In this document: positions 33,343 through 42,078 of the stretch, piece by piece | Position numbering within the stretch: the stretch's first letter is position 1 | Layout: each line of letters starts with the position of its first letter | From: JAIBJN01 sp963830885 | GTDB taxonomy: Bacteria; Actinomycetota; Thermoleophilia; Gaiellales; Gaiellaceae | DNA length: 64,000 nt | NCBI GenBank assembly: GCA_963830885.1 | Contig: CAWHOA010000010.1 | Location: 1-64,000 of the forward strand | Direction: 5' to 3' | Notes under the pieces: model-generated | What the model was told of the DNA's origin: nothing | The model's input: only the letters and a program-made list of their open reading frames with translations | Databases searched by the model: none | Program-made: the position numbers and the translations under genes

Positions 33343-34632
33343 GTGGACGAGCGCGAGCGCTTCCTCATCCGCTACGCCGGGTCCTTCGCGCCCGAGCCGA
33401 TCGCCAGGGCCGAAGGCGCCTGGGTCGAGACCGCCAGCGGCAAGCGGATCCTCGACTTCACCTCGGGGCAGATCTGCTCCACGCTCGGCCACAACCACCC
33501 GCGGATCGCGGCGGCCGTGCGCTCGGCGCTCGACGAGGTCGTCCACCTGAACTCCTGGATGCTCTCGGAGCCGGTCCTCGCGCTCGGGGAGCGGCTCGTC
33601 GGGCTCTTCCCGCCGCCGCTCGACCGCGTCCTCCTGCTGAACACCGGCACGGAGGCGAACGAGGTCGCCCTGAAGATGGCGAAGATGCACACCGGCCGCT
33701 GGGAGGTGGTCGGGCTCACACGCAGCTTCCACGGGCTCCTTTCCGGGATCGCCTCCGTGAACTTCTCGATGGCGCATGCCGGCTACGGGCCTGTGCTGCC
33801 CGGATCGTTCGCGATCCCGGCGCCGTACGCCTACCGCTGCCCCGTTCGGCACTGCGACGGCGCCTGCGACTGCACGTGCCTCGAGGTGGGCTTCGAGCTG
33901 GTCGACCAGCAGTCAGTCGGAGCCCTGTGCGCGCTCGTGGCCGAGCCGGTGCTCTCCGCCGGCGGGATCATCGTCCCGCCCGACGGCTACTTCCGGCGGA
34001 TGCATGAGCTGTTGGCCGAGCGCGGGATGCTGCTCGTGATGGACGAGGCGCAGACCGGCTTCGGCCGCCTCGGGACGATGTTCGGGTTCGAGCACGACGG
34101 CGTGGTACCCGACCTCGTCGGCGTCTCGAAGACCCTCGGGGGCGGACTGCCTCTGGCCGCGACCATCACGTCCTCTGCGATCGAGCAGGACTGCTACGAC
34201 AAGGGCTTCCTCCACGTGACCTCGCACGTCTCCGACCCGCTTCCGGCCGCGGCCGGGCTCGCCGTCCTCGACGTGATCGCCGAGGAGGGCCTGGTCGAGC
34301 GGGCCGCTGCGCGCGGCGAGTACATGCTGGCGCAGCTACGCGAGCTCCAGGCCCGGCACGAGCCGATCGGCGACGTCCGCGGCCGCGGGCTCCTCGTCGG
34401 CCTCGAGCTGGTCGAGGACCGCGAGACGCGGCGACCCGCCGACGCCCTCGGCGCCGAGGTCACGAGGGAGTGCTACGAGCGAGGCCTCTCCATGAACATC
34501 GTGCGCTCCCAGGCGCACGCGAACTGCTTCCGCATCGCCCCGCCGCTGACCGTGACCGAGGCAGAGATCGACCTCGCCGTCGAGATCATGGACGCCTCGC
34601 TCAGAGCGGTCCGCGAGCCCGCGGCCGCCTAA
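33343..34632 (+). CDS. Class III PLP aminotransferase
   Basis: A 429-residue enzyme with the family's landmarks: NTGTEANEVALKMAK (PLP phosphate loop), MDEAQTGFGRLG (PLP-ring Asp), and Schiff-base Lys263 in GVSKTLGGG. It resembles dialkylglycine decarboxylase/omega-aminotransferase relatives. An unusual insert CPVRHCDGACDCTCLEV near residues 165-181 holds five Cys and one His and could bind a metal. It is divergent from the uricase operon; a substrate such as an amine or amino acid with glyoxylate is possible, by context only. Confidence 0.88.
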   Translation: MDERERFLIRYAGSFAPEPIARAEGAWVETASGKRILDFTSGQICSTLGHNHPRIAAAVRSALDEVVHLNSWMLSEPVLALGERLVGLFPPPLDRVLLLNTGTEANEVALKMAKMHTGRWEVVGLTRSFHGLLSGIASVNFSMAHAGYGPVLPGSFAIPAPYAYRCPVRHCDGACDCTCLEVGFELVDQQSVGALCALVAEPVLSAGGIIVPPDGYFRRMHELLAERGMLLVMDEAQTGFGRLGTMFGFEHDGVVPDLVGVSKTLGGGLPLAATITSSAIEQDCYDKGFLHVTSHVSDPLPAAAGLAVLDVIAEEGLVERAAARGEYMLAQLRELQARHEPIGDVRGRGLLVGLELVEDRETRRPADALGAEVTRECYERGLSMNIVRSQAHANCFRIAPPLTVTEAEIDLAVEIMDASLRAVREPAAA

Positions 34633-34757
34633 AGGAGGGCTTGGCGCACTATCGGCGACGAGCGCTACTGCGCCAATCTCTCCTGACAGTCCGCCGCTGC
34701 GGCTACCGTATACAGCCCGAGCTACGTCGCGGGGACGCCGAGGGAAGGAAGCTGCGG

Positions 34758-34985
34758 ATGGGTTCGAGCTCCAAGCGACAGACGACGATGGCGAAGATCG
34801 CCCGCGAGCGCAAGCTGCAGGAAAAGCGCGAGCGCAAGCAGGAGAAGAAGGAAGCCAGGAAGCTGGCGGCGGCCGAGGAGCGCGAGGGCGTGACCGGCGA
34901 GGCCGGCGAGATCGGCGAGGCCGGCGAGGCCGGCGAGGAGACCGCGGTCGCCGACGAGCCGTCCGCCGAGGAGGCGGCCTCCTAG
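34758..34985 (+). CDS. Small charged disordered protein
   Basis: A 75-residue protein from ATG 34758 (ribosome site GGGAAGG). The N-terminal half is strongly basic and helical (KIARERKLQEKRERKQEKKEARK); the C-terminal half is acidic with GEAGEIGEAGEAGEE repeats. Composition suggests intrinsic disorder; no domain is recognised. Similar small Lys/Glu-rich proteins occur widely in Actinobacteria. Function is unknown. Confidence 0.55.
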   Translation: MGSSSKRQTTMAKIARERKLQEKRERKQEKKEARKLAAAEEREGVTGEAGEIGEAGEAGEETAVADEPSAEEAAS

Positions 34986-35115
34986 CGCTCCATGCTCGCG
35001 GCGCGTCGATCGGCGGGCTTCCTCCTGCCGCTCTACGGCGAGGATCGCGAGCGCCTCGACCTCCACGGCTGACGCGGGCTCCGCTCCCGAGCCCCGTCGT
35101 CCCGTAGGAGGTCAC

Positions 35116-35400
35116 GTGTCCACATACCTGGCCGTTGCGGCCGCCACCTGGGGCGTCGCGATGTCGTTCGCGCCGCTCCTCCAGATCCGCGCCATCCGCG
35201 CCACGGTTCCTCGCAGGCCGTGTCGATCGGCTACCAGCAGGTGCTGCTCGTCGGCTTCGTCCTGTGGCTCGCCTACGGCATCTCGATCGCCAACGTCCCG
35301 CTGATGATCACCAACACGGTCGCCGCGGTCGTCTCCGCCGCGACGATCGTCGTCGTCCGTCGCTTCCGCCACGGTGACCCGGCTCAGGAGCCGGGCAGCC
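35116..35400 (+). CDS. SemiSWEET/MtN3-like sugar transporter, frameshifted
   Basis: About 90 residues in two frames: STYLAVAAATWGVAMSFAPLLQIRAIRAT from GTG 35116, then SQAVSIGYQQVLLVGFVLW and SIANVPLMITNTVAAVVSAA. The three helices form the triple-helix bundle of SemiSWEETs, which dimerise to move sugars. The shift is near 35206, where one base seems missing (restoring RATGSSQAVSIGYQQ). The true stop is unclear: the second frame stays open into the convergent gene, while a terminator-like hairpin at 35378-35395 suggests an end near 35400. The ribosome site AGGAGGT is very close to the GTG. Confidence 0.65.
35378..35395. terminator. GC hairpin between convergent genes
   Basis: CCCGGCTC-AG-GAGCCGGG is a perfect 8-bp stem between the SemiSWEET and anti-sigma genes. 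No T-run follows, so termination is plausible but unproven. Confidence 0.4.
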
Positions 35401-35427
35401 GAGGGATCTCGTACGTCTCCTCGACCG

Positions 35428-36417
35428 TCATCGGCCTCCCCGCCGGAACGGACCCACCGGTCTCCATGGCTGCCGCAGCTCCCAGAGAACCTCCGGGTAG
35501 TCGCCCTCGGCGTTCATCTCACGCAGGATCGGCCACGTCCGGGCCGTCGCCATCGCGTCCACCGCCTCGCTTGCGGCGGCGTCGTCGCCGTCGCGGCGCG
35601 CGGCCACCCAACGGTCGATCCAGGCGCAGGCGACCGTGCCCGCGACCTGTGCGCCGAGCTGGTAACGGTCCCGCACTGCATCGCTCGTCGGGATCGAGGC
35701 CGCGTCGAATCCGGGCGGCAGCGGGATGCCGGCGAGCATCTCGTCGACAGCCTCGGTCTGCTGCGCCGGCTGGACCACGCTCGCCGGCATGGCCGAGAGC
35801 CATGTGTCCACGTCGACCTCGTGCAGCGAGGCGAGCAGCGCCTTGAAGGCCTCGACGTCGGCTGCATGTCCGCGGGCCTCCACGACGTAGTCCCCGTGCG
35901 CCCAGACGGCAACGTACTCGTCGGTGCCCGGGTAGCGGAGGAGCCGCGCTTCGCCCGCCGCAGCGGGTGCCGTCCCGAGGTCTGCGAGCTCCGACGCGCG
36001 CTTCTCGACGTAGTCGGCGAGCTCGGTGTTCGACGTCCACTTGAGGTCCAGCTCCCGCCCGCTCTTGGCGAACGTCATCTCCCCGTAGTCGACGCTGAAC
36101 TGGTCGGCCCGGGTGATCTCCCAGTCCCCGTCATCGACGAGGAGCCTGGGAGCCGCCTCCGCGACTCGGACCAGCGCTGCCGCCCAGGCCGGCTCTGCGC
36201 CCCGGTCCGTGAGCGTGAGAGCGAGGACGGCCGCCGCGGCCGCGGCGGCGACTGCGGGAGCCGCGATCCGGAGCAGGCGCCGCCGCGGCCAGCGAGAAGT
36301 CCGCCGGGCCCCGGCGATCTCCGCCATGAGCGCGGCCCGGGCCTGCTCCGCGACCTCCGGCGTCGGGCCGTCTGCGTCCGGCCTCGCGTCCCTCAGCAGC
36401 TCGATCTCAGCTCGCAT
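35428..36417 (-). CDS. Putative anti-sigma factor / sigma-linked membrane protein
   Basis: A 329-residue protein from ATG 36417, with GGAGGT 7 nt upstream inside the sigma gene's end. A short cytoplasmic N-terminus (MRAEIELLRDARPD) is followed by one transmembrane helix (LLRIAAPAVAAAAAAAVLAL) and a roughly 250-residue extracytoplasmic part with no domain I recognise. The layout and its overlap with an ECF sigma gene are those of a transmembrane anti-sigma, but the zinc-type HxxxCxxC motif is absent. Sigma binding is inferred from position only. Confidence 0.65.
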   Translation of the reverse strand: MRAEIELLRDARPDADGPTPEVAEQARAALMAEIAGARRTSRWPRRRLLRIAAPAVAAAAAAAVLALTLTDRGAEPAWAAALVRVAEAAPRLLVDDGDWEITRADQFSVDYGEMTFAKSGRELDLKWTSNTELADYVEKRASELADLGTAPAAAGEARLLRYPGTDEYVAVWAHGDYVVEARGHAADVEAFKALLASLHEVDVDTWLSAMPASVVQPAQQTEAVDEMLAGIPLPPGFDAASIPTSDAVRDRYQLGAQVAGTVACAWIDRWVAARRDGDDAAASEAVDAMATARTWPILREMNAEGDYPEVLWELRQPWRPVGPFRRGGR

Positions 36418-37018
36418 GGCGCACACCTCCGCGTTCCTGTCCGTCAACCGTCACCTGCTCATTCCCGAAGTCGGGAAGGTGTTCGCGAAGCACGCGCCGC
36501 GCACGGTTCAGCCTCGACCGAACCGTTCCCAGCGGGATGTCGAGCGCGGTCGCCACCTCCTCGTAGGTCAGCTCCTCCCAGGCGACCAGGACGACGACGT
36601 CGCGGTCCGCTGCCGCTAGCTGCGCGAGCGCGGCGAGGATCCGAGCGCGGGAAGCCGAGGCAGCGAGCCGGTCGTCGGCCCCGTCCAGGTCACCGGGTTC
36701 ACCGGTCCGCGACTCAGCCTCGAGCCGGCCCAGTGCGCGGGAATGCCGCGCGTCGCCCCGCCAGCGCTTCAGCGCGAGGTTCGTCGCAAGCCCGTAGAGC
36801 CAGGGAAGGGCGCTCTGGTGCACGGGCCGAAAGCGCGTGCGCTGCTCGAAGGCGATGCGGAATACCTCGCTCGAGAGCTCGTCGGCGCCGTCGCGCCCGA
36901 CCCGTCGCTCCAGGTAGCGGTGGATCGTCGCGAAGTGGCGATCGAAGACAACGCCGAAGAGGTCCGGCTGCCTTGACGCCCTTGCGAGCAGTTCGGCGTC
37001 GCTGCGCGTCTCCTCCAT
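36407..37018 (-). CDS. ECF-family RNA polymerase sigma factor
   Basis: A 203-residue sigma-70 family protein from ATG 37018 (MEETRSDAELLARASRQ). Region 2 includes FDRHFATIHRYLERRVG and ALPWLYGLATNLALKRWR; region 4 includes DVVVLVAWEELTYEEVATAL and IPLGTVRSRLNRARRVLREHL, the -35-binding HTH. The region order and length are normal for ECF factors. It overlaps the anti-sigma-like gene by 11 nt and so is co-translated with it. Inducing signal and regulon are unknown. Confidence 0.9.
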   Translation of the reverse strand: MEETRSDAELLARASRQPDLFGVVFDRHFATIHRYLERRVGRDGADELSSEVFRIAFEQRTRFRPVHQSALPWLYGLATNLALKRWRGDARHSRALGRLEAESRTGEPGDLDGADDRLAASASRARILAALAQLAAADRDVVVLVAWEELTYEEVATALDIPLGTVRSRLNRARRVLREHLPDFGNEQVTVDGQERGGVRHAS

Positions 37019-37061
37019 CGAGAGATCATTCCCGAACCGGTGTCTCGGGTTCACGCGAGGC

Positions 37062-38393
37062 TCAGTCGAGGAAGCGCGCGGCCTGGACGCGGTGCGCCGC
37101 GGCGATCTCGCGCTCGTCGGCGCGCGCCAGCTGCCCGTCCAGGACGGCGGGCTCGCCGCCGACGTAGACGCGCTCGGCGCGGTGCGGGCCCGAGAGGACG
37201 AGCGCGGCGACGAGGTCGTCGGCGCCGCCGAACTCGAGGCCGTCCAGCCGCCACACGGCGAAGTCGGCGCACTTCCCCGGCTCGAGCGAGCCGAGGTCGC
37301 CGCGGCCGAGCACCTGGGCGCCGCCGCGGGTGCCGAGCCAGAGCGCCTCGCGCACGGTCATCGCTGCGGGCCCGCTGCGGCCCCGCGCGACGAGCAGCGC
37401 CTGCCTCACCTCTGAGGAGAGGTCGCTGCGCTCGTTGGAGGCCGAGCCGTCGACGCCGAGCCCGACCGTGACGCCTGCGTCGATCAGCGTCCGCACCGGG
37501 GCCACCCCGGCGCCGAGCCGGAGATTGGAGGTCGGGCAGTGCGCGACCCCGGTCCCGGCCGCGGCGAACGCCTGCGCGTCCTCGGCGGAGAGATGGACGC
37601 AGTGGGCACACCAGACGTCCGAGGCGAGCCAGCCGAGCTGCTCCAGGTACTCGACGGGTCGGCAGCCGAAGAGGCCCCTGCAGTACTCCTCCTCCTCGAT
37701 GGTCTCGGCGAGGTGGGTGTGGAGCCGCAGCCCCAGCCGGCGCGCGAGCTCCGCCGACTCCGTCATCAGCTGCTTCGAGACGGAGAACGGCGAGCAGGGC
37801 GCAACCGCAATCTGCGTCCAGGCCCCGGGCCCCAGCTCGTGCAGCGCGAACAGGCCCTCCGTGTCGGCGAGCACCGCGTCCATCGACTCGACGAGGTCGT
37901 CCGGCGGGAGCCCGCCGTCGGACTCGCCCACGTCCATCGACCCGCGTGACGCGATGATGCGGACGCCGAGCTCGCGCGCGGCCTGGATCTCCGCCTCGAC
38001 CAGGCCGGGACGGCCCGGCGGGAAGACGTAGTGGTGGTCGAAGACGGTGGTGCAGCCGCCGAGCGCCAGCTCCGCGAGCCCGGTGCGGGCGGCCGCGTAC
38101 TCGGCCTCGGCGTCGATCCGCCCCCAGAGCGGGTACAGCGCGCGGAGCCAGTTGAAGAGATCGGCCTCCTGCGCGCGAGTCCGGGTGAGCGTCTGGTTCA
38201 GGTGATGGTGCGTGTTGACGAGCCCGGGCGTGACCAGCGCGCCGCCGAGGTTCTCGAAGTGCTCGGCAAAGGGCGGGGACCCCGTGCCCACCTCGACGAC
38301 GAACCCGTCCTCGACCAGGATCCAGGCGCCGTCGAGCTCGGTGCCCGCGTCGTCCATGGTCACGACGTAGGCGTTCGAGAAGAGCGTCCTCAC
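37062..38393 (-). CDS. 8-oxoguanine deaminase (amidohydrolase family)
   Basis: A 443-residue metal-dependent deaminase. VNTHHHLNQTLTRT provides the N-terminal metal His pair, HTHLAETIEEEEYCRGL and AHCVHLSAEDAQAFA the central His residues, and GLGVDGSASNERSDL the metal Asp with the DGSASN substrate loop characteristic of 8-oxoguanine/hydroxyatrazine-type deaminases. The likely reaction is 8-oxoguanine to urate, feeding the nearby uricase operon; N-acyl or triazine hydrolase function cannot be excluded. GTG 38393 is the start. It is divergent from ppc with 20 bp between starts. Confidence 0.85.
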   Translation of the reverse strand: MRTLFSNAYVVTMDDAGTELDGAWILVEDGFVVEVGTGSPPFAEHFENLGGALVTPGLVNTHHHLNQTLTRTRAQEADLFNWLRALYPLWGRIDAEAEYAAARTGLAELALGGCTTVFDHHYVFPPGRPGLVEAEIQAARELGVRIIASRGSMDVGESDGGLPPDDLVESMDAVLADTEGLFALHELGPGAWTQIAVAPCSPFSVSKQLMTESAELARRLGLRLHTHLAETIEEEEYCRGLFGCRPVEYLEQLGWLASDVWCAHCVHLSAEDAQAFAAAGTGVAHCPTSNLRLGAGVAPVRTLIDAGVTVGLGVDGSASNERSDLSSEVRQALLVARGRSGPAAMTVREALWLGTRGGAQVLGRGDLGSLEPGKCADFAVWRLDGLEFGGADDLVAALVLSGPHRAERVYVGGEPAVLDGQLARADEREIAAAHRVQAARFLD

Positions 38394-38399
38394 GGCACG

Positions 38400-38405
38400 T
38401 AATCT
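38400..38405 (+). promoter_or_regulatory. -10 box of a probable leaderless promoter (ppc)
   Basis: TAATCT is followed by 8 nt and ATG 38414; no ribosome site lies between. Confidence 0.45.
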
Positions 38406-38413
38406 CTCACGCC

Positions 38414-40879
38414 ATGACGCCCGACGCGCCGCTCCGCCGCGACGTCCGCCTCCTCGGAGACCTGCTCGGCCGCGTCATGGTCGAGCAGGAGGGCGAGGAG
38501 CTGCTCGCGCAGGAGGAGGAGATCCGGCGCGTCTCCCGCCGGGCCCGCGAGACGGGCGACCCGGCGGTGCGCGCCGAGCTCGCCCGGGCGGTCGGCGAGC
38601 TCGACCTCGAGCGGCAGACCAAGATCCTGCGCGCGTTCACGCTCTTCTTCCAGCTCGCCAACCTGGCCGAGCAGCAGCACCGCGTGCGCCGCCGCCGCGA
38701 CGTCCAGCGCAGTGACGGGATCCCGCGAGAGTCGCTCCCCGACGCGTTCAGGAGGCTGCAGGAGAGCGGCGTCGGCGACGATGCGCTGGCGGCGGCCGCC
38801 GAGCGCGTCTCGCTCCAGCTCGTCCTCACGGCCCATCCGACCGAGGCGACGCGGCGCACCATCCTCCAGGCGCAGGCGCGGCTGGGCGCGCTCCTGGCGG
38901 CGCTCGACGAGGGCGAGCAGATCGCCGACCGCGCCGCCGAGGAGATCACGGTCCTCTGGCAGACCGACGAGGTGCGGCCGCAGCGCCCGCGCGTCCTCGA
39001 CGAGATCCGCCACGGCCTCTGGTTCTTCGAGCACAGCCTCCTGGACGCGGCCGAGGAGCTGCTGCACGCGTACCGGGAGGCGCTCCCGGGCGCGCCGCTC
39101 CCGCTCTCCTTCGGCAGCTGGATCGGCGGCGACATGGACGGCAACCCGGCGGCGGGCCCCGACACGATCCGCGAGGCGCTCGCGCGCGGCCGCGCCCTCG
39201 CTCTCGCCCGCTACCGGGAGCAGGCGCGCGACCTGGCGGCGGCGCTCGGGCTCACGACCTCCCTGGTCGAGGTCTCCGACGAGCTCGCCGAGTCGATCGC
39301 GCGCGACGAGCGGGAGCTGCCCGAGTACGCCGAGCGCATCGGCGACCAGAACAGCGACGAGCCCTACCGCCGCAAGCTCTCGTTCATGTGGTGGCGCCTC
39401 GGGAACGACGGCTACGGGCGCCCCGAAGAGCTCGCCGCCGACCTCGACGTCATCGAGCGCAGCCTGCGGGCCCACGGCGGCGAGAGGATCGCGGACGGCC
39501 GGTTCGCCCGCCTGCGCCGAGGCCTGGAGCTCTTCGGCTTCCACGTGGCGAAGCTCGACGTGCGCTTCCACGCCGATGAGCTGCGCCGCGGAACGCCGCG
39601 TGTTCGCGAGGCGCTCGCCGCCGTCGCCCAGGCGCAGCAGGAGCTGGGGGAGAGGGCCGTCGACTCGGTGGTGGTCTCCGGGACGGAGTCCGCGGACGAC
39701 GTGCTCGCGGTCGCCGACCTGGCAGCGGAGTCCGGCGCGCGACGTCTCGCCGGTGCCGCTCTTCGAGACCATTCGCGACCTCGGCGAGGCGCCCGCGATC
39801 GTGGCCTCGCTCCTGGACGAGCCGCGCTTCGCCGCCCTCGTCAGGAGCGCGGGCGGCGGCTCGAGGTCATGGTCGGCTACTCGGACTCCGGCAAGGACGG
39901 CGGCTACCTGACCGCGCAGTGGGAGATCTTCAGGGCGCAGGAGCGCCTTGCCGCGCTCGCGGCCGAGCGGGACGTCGAGCTGACGATCTTCCACGGCCGC
40001 GGCGGCTCCACGGGACGCGGCGGCGGCCCGACCCACGCCGCCATCCTCGCGCAGCCCGCCGGCCACCCGCCCGGCCGTCTCAAGGTGACGGAGCAGGGCG
40101 AGACGGTCTCCTTCAAGTACGGCCTCCCGGGGCTCGCCTACCGGAACCTGGAGGCGGCGCTCGCCGCGACGCTCCTCGCCGCGTTCCCGGAAGTGGCGGG
40201 GTCGCGCCCGCCCGACGGCGCGCGGGAGACGCTCGAGGCGCTCTCGGCGGACGCGTTCGCCGCCTACCGCGCGCTCGTCTGGGAGGACGAGCGCTTCGTG
40301 GAGTTCTTCCGCCAGTTCACGCCGATCGAGGAGCTGGCCCTGTTCGAGATCGGCTCGCGCCCGGCGCGCCGGCCCGAGGGCGGAGAGTTCCTTGGCTCGC
40401 TCCGCGCCATCCCGTGGATCTTCGCCTGGACGCAGAACCGCTGCATCCTCCCGGCCTGGTACGGCTGCGGCACCGCGTTCGCAGGCGCCGACGTGGCGGA
40501 GCTCCGCCGCCTCTATCACGGCTGGGCGTTCTTCCGCTCCCTCGTCGAGAACCTGGAGATGACCCTGGCAAAGTCGAGCCTCGAGATCGCGGGCGGCTAC
40601 CTCGACCTCGTCGAGGACGCGACGCTGTACGAGCCGATCCGCGAGGAGCACGAGCGCACGGTCGCCTCCGTCCTCGAGATCGTGGAGGCGCGCGAGCTGC
40701 TCGACCGCCACCCGGTCATCCAGCGCTCGATCCGGCTCCGCAACCCCTACGTCGACCCGATGAACGCCATCCAGGTCGAGCTCCTCCGCCGCTGGCGCGA
40801 GACCGGCGACGAGGAGGTCAAGCGCCCGCTCCTCCGCTCGATCGCGGGCATCGCGGCCGCCTTACGGAACACCGGTTGA
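38414..40879 (+). CDS. ppc: Phosphoenolpyruvate carboxylase with a locally shifted segment
   Basis: An approximately 821-residue enzyme carboxylating PEP to oxaloacetate. Hallmarks: VLTAHPTEATRRT (catalytic His), GSWIGGDMDGNP, VMVGYSDSGKDGGYL, FHGRGGSTGRGGGPTH (catalytic loop), FKYGLPGLAY, IPWIFAWTQNR, and C-terminal RNTG. Between about 39745 and 39865 the conserved protein (VSPVPLFETIRDLGEAPAIV) lies in the +1 frame: the frame changes near 39745 and returns near 39865. The ORF stays open by chance, giving about 38 unrelated residues. Two compensating indels in such a housekeeping gene suggest sequence error. It is very short at the N-terminus, as in other bacterial forms. Confidence 0.93.
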   Translation: MTPDAPLRRDVRLLGDLLGRVMVEQEGEELLAQEEEIRRVSRRARETGDPAVRAELARAVGELDLERQTKILRAFTLFFQLANLAEQQHRVRRRRDVQRSDGIPRESLPDAFRRLQESGVGDDALAAAAERVSLQLVLTAHPTEATRRTILQAQARLGALLAALDEGEQIADRAAEEITVLWQTDEVRPQRPRVLDEIRHGLWFFEHSLLDAAEELLHAYREALPGAPLPLSFGSWIGGDMDGNPAAGPDTIREALARGRALALARYREQARDLAAALGLTTSLVEVSDELAESIARDERELPEYAERIGDQNSDEPYRRKLSFMWWRLGNDGYGRPEELAADLDVIERSLRAHGGERIADGRFARLRRGLELFGFHVAKLDVRFHADELRRGTPRVREALAAVAQAQQELGERAVDSVVVSGTESADDVLAVADLAAESGARRLAGAALRDHSRPRRGARDRGLAPGRAALRRPRQERGRRLEVMVGYSDSGKDGGYLTAQWEIFRAQERLAALAAERDVELTIFHGRGGSTGRGGGPTHAAILAQPAGHPPGRLKVTEQGETVSFKYGLPGLAYRNLEAALAATLLAAFPEVAGSRPPDGARETLEALSADAFAAYRALVWEDERFVEFFRQFTPIEELALFEIGSRPARRPEGGEFLGSLRAIPWIFAWTQNRCILPAWYGCGTAFAGADVAELRRLYHGWAFFRSLVENLEMTLAKSSLEIAGGYLDLVEDATLYEPIREEHERTVASVLEIVEARELLDRHPVIQRSIRLRNPYVDPMNAIQVELLRRWRETGDEEVKRPLLRSIAGIAAALRNTG
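39745..39865 (+). other. Two compensating frame changes inside ppc
   Basis: The family segment SPVPLFETIRDLGEAP is encoded in the +1 frame between these points, flanked by correct frame 1 sequence. Net length is preserved (3n). Confidence 0.75.
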
Positions 40880-40884
40880 CCCGA

Positions 40885-40909
40885 AGCTTGTGTTCCACAC
40901 GCACAAGCT
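40885..40909. repeat. Hairpin repeat, CTTGTG family (copy B)
   Basis: AGCTTGTG and CACAAGCT (8-bp stem) around loop TTCCACACG, just after the ppc stop. It shares the core CTTGTGTTCCACACGCACAA with copy A. Confidence 0.6.
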
Positions 40910-40959
40910 CTGTCACGCGCCGATGACGGTGAAGACGGCCGGAGGGACATGGCCGGAGG

Positions 40960-40982
40960 GCTTGTGCTGGTGGAACACAAGC
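40960..40982. repeat. Hairpin repeat, CTTGTG family (copy C, inverted)
   Basis: GCTTGTG and CACAAGC around CTGGTGGAA; its reverse complement differs from copy B at two core positions. It lies 50 bp from copy B in opposite orientation, just after the coxE stop on the other strand. Confidence 0.6.
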
Positions 40983-40999
40983 GCGGTGCTCGCCGGGGG

Positions 41000-42041
41000 C
41001 TACCAGCGCGCGAGCGCCGCGCCGACCTCCTCCAGGCTGGCCAGGCTGTGGCCGCTCGCGAAGACGTCGACGTGCGGGAGCGCGGCCTTCATGCCGCGCG
41101 CGAGCGGCTCGTAGGCCGGGTCCTCCTGGAGCGGGTTGAGCCAGACCACGCGGTAGGCGAGGCGGTGGAGGCGCGCCATCTGCTCGGCGAGGAGGCCGGG
41201 GTCGCCGACCTCGAGGCCGTCCGAGCAGAGGACGACGACCGCGCCGCGCGCGAGCCCGCTGTGGCCGTACTCGTCCAGGAACCGCTTCAGCGACTCGCCG
41301 ATGCGCGTGCCGCCGTCCCAGTCCAGCACCTCGGCGGCGGCCCGGGTCAGCGCGGTGTCCGGGTCGGAGCCCTCGAGCTGGCGGGTGACGCGCGTCAGCC
41401 GCGTGCCGAAGCAGAACGCCTCCCAGCGCTTGTCGGAGCGGAGCGCCGCGTGCGCGAACATGACGAGCGCCCGCGAGTAGGCGTCCATCGAGCCGGAGAC
41501 GTCGAGGAGGAGGATCAGGCGCCGCGGCCGCCTGCGCCGCCGGCGCCAGGCGCGCTCCAGCGGGTCGCCGCCGGTGCGGAACGAGCGGCGGAGCGTGCGC
41601 CTGAGGTCGGGCGTCCCCCCGCGTGCCGGCTCGCGCCGCCTGGTGCGCCGCCGCGGGACGGACAGGTCGATCCGGGCCATCAGCTCGGCGAGCGCGGCGA
41701 GCTCCTCCCGCGAGCAGCGCGAGAAGCTCTTCTCCTTCAGGAGCTCGGCGGAGCTGGCGAGTCCGACGTCGGCCTCGGCCTGCACCTCCACCTTGATCCG
41801 CATCGGCGGCCCCGGGTGCGGCTCCGGCGGGCCGAAGAACGCCGCGAAGAGCGCGTCGTAGACCTCGATCTGCTCGGGCCGGGAGAGCAGCGTCGCGCGG
41901 CCGGCCCAGTAGAGCTCCCCCGGAGCGCAGAAGCGCAGCCGCGCGGGAGAACGACGCGACCCGGTCGGGCCCGACGGGCAGCCCGGCCGCCCGCAGCGCG
42001 TGGCCGAAGCGGACGACGGTCTCGACGGCTTCGGTGCTCAC
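41000..42041 (-). CDS. coxE: CoxE-type VWA protein for CO dehydrogenase maturation, frameshifted
   Basis: An approximately 347-residue protein starting at GTG 42041 (VSTEAVETVVRFGHALRAAG). The N-terminal part in one frame reaches SFSRAA near 41943. Conserved sequence then continues in the next frame: RFCAPGELYWAGRATLL, PPMRIKVEVQAEADVGLASS, and a VWA domain with MIDAS motif LLLDVSGSMDAYSR. The length is 3n+1, so one base is extra. CoxE proteins work with the CoxD ATPase to mature the Mo-Cu site of CO dehydrogenase. A TACGCT box sits 6 nt before the start. Confidence 0.85.
41943..41943 (-). other. Probable +1 frameshift in coxE
   Basis: The frame changes in a CGCGC run between SFSRAA and RLRFCAPGELYW; the start-to-stop length is 3n+1. 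Confidence 0.7.
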
Positions 42042-42047
42042 GGGATG

Positions 42048-42070
42048 AGCGTAGCGGCGTGCAGTAGATT
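42048..42070. promoter_or_regulatory. Divergent leaderless -10 boxes, coxE and PLP decarboxylase
   Basis: Minus strand TACGCT (complement of 42048-42053), 6 nt before coxE GTG 42041. Plus strand TAGATT (42065-42070), 8 nt before ATG 42079. Confidence 0.45.
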
Positions 42071-42078
42071 CCCCGCGC

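Noticed and set aside
34672..34757. Possible promoter or RNA before the small charged protein
   Set aside because: No box, hairpin or known RNA could be supported.
34992..35072. Short ORF of 26 codons (MLAARRSAGFLLPLYGEDRE...)
   Set aside because: Too short, no ribosome site and no recognisable sequence; may be chance.
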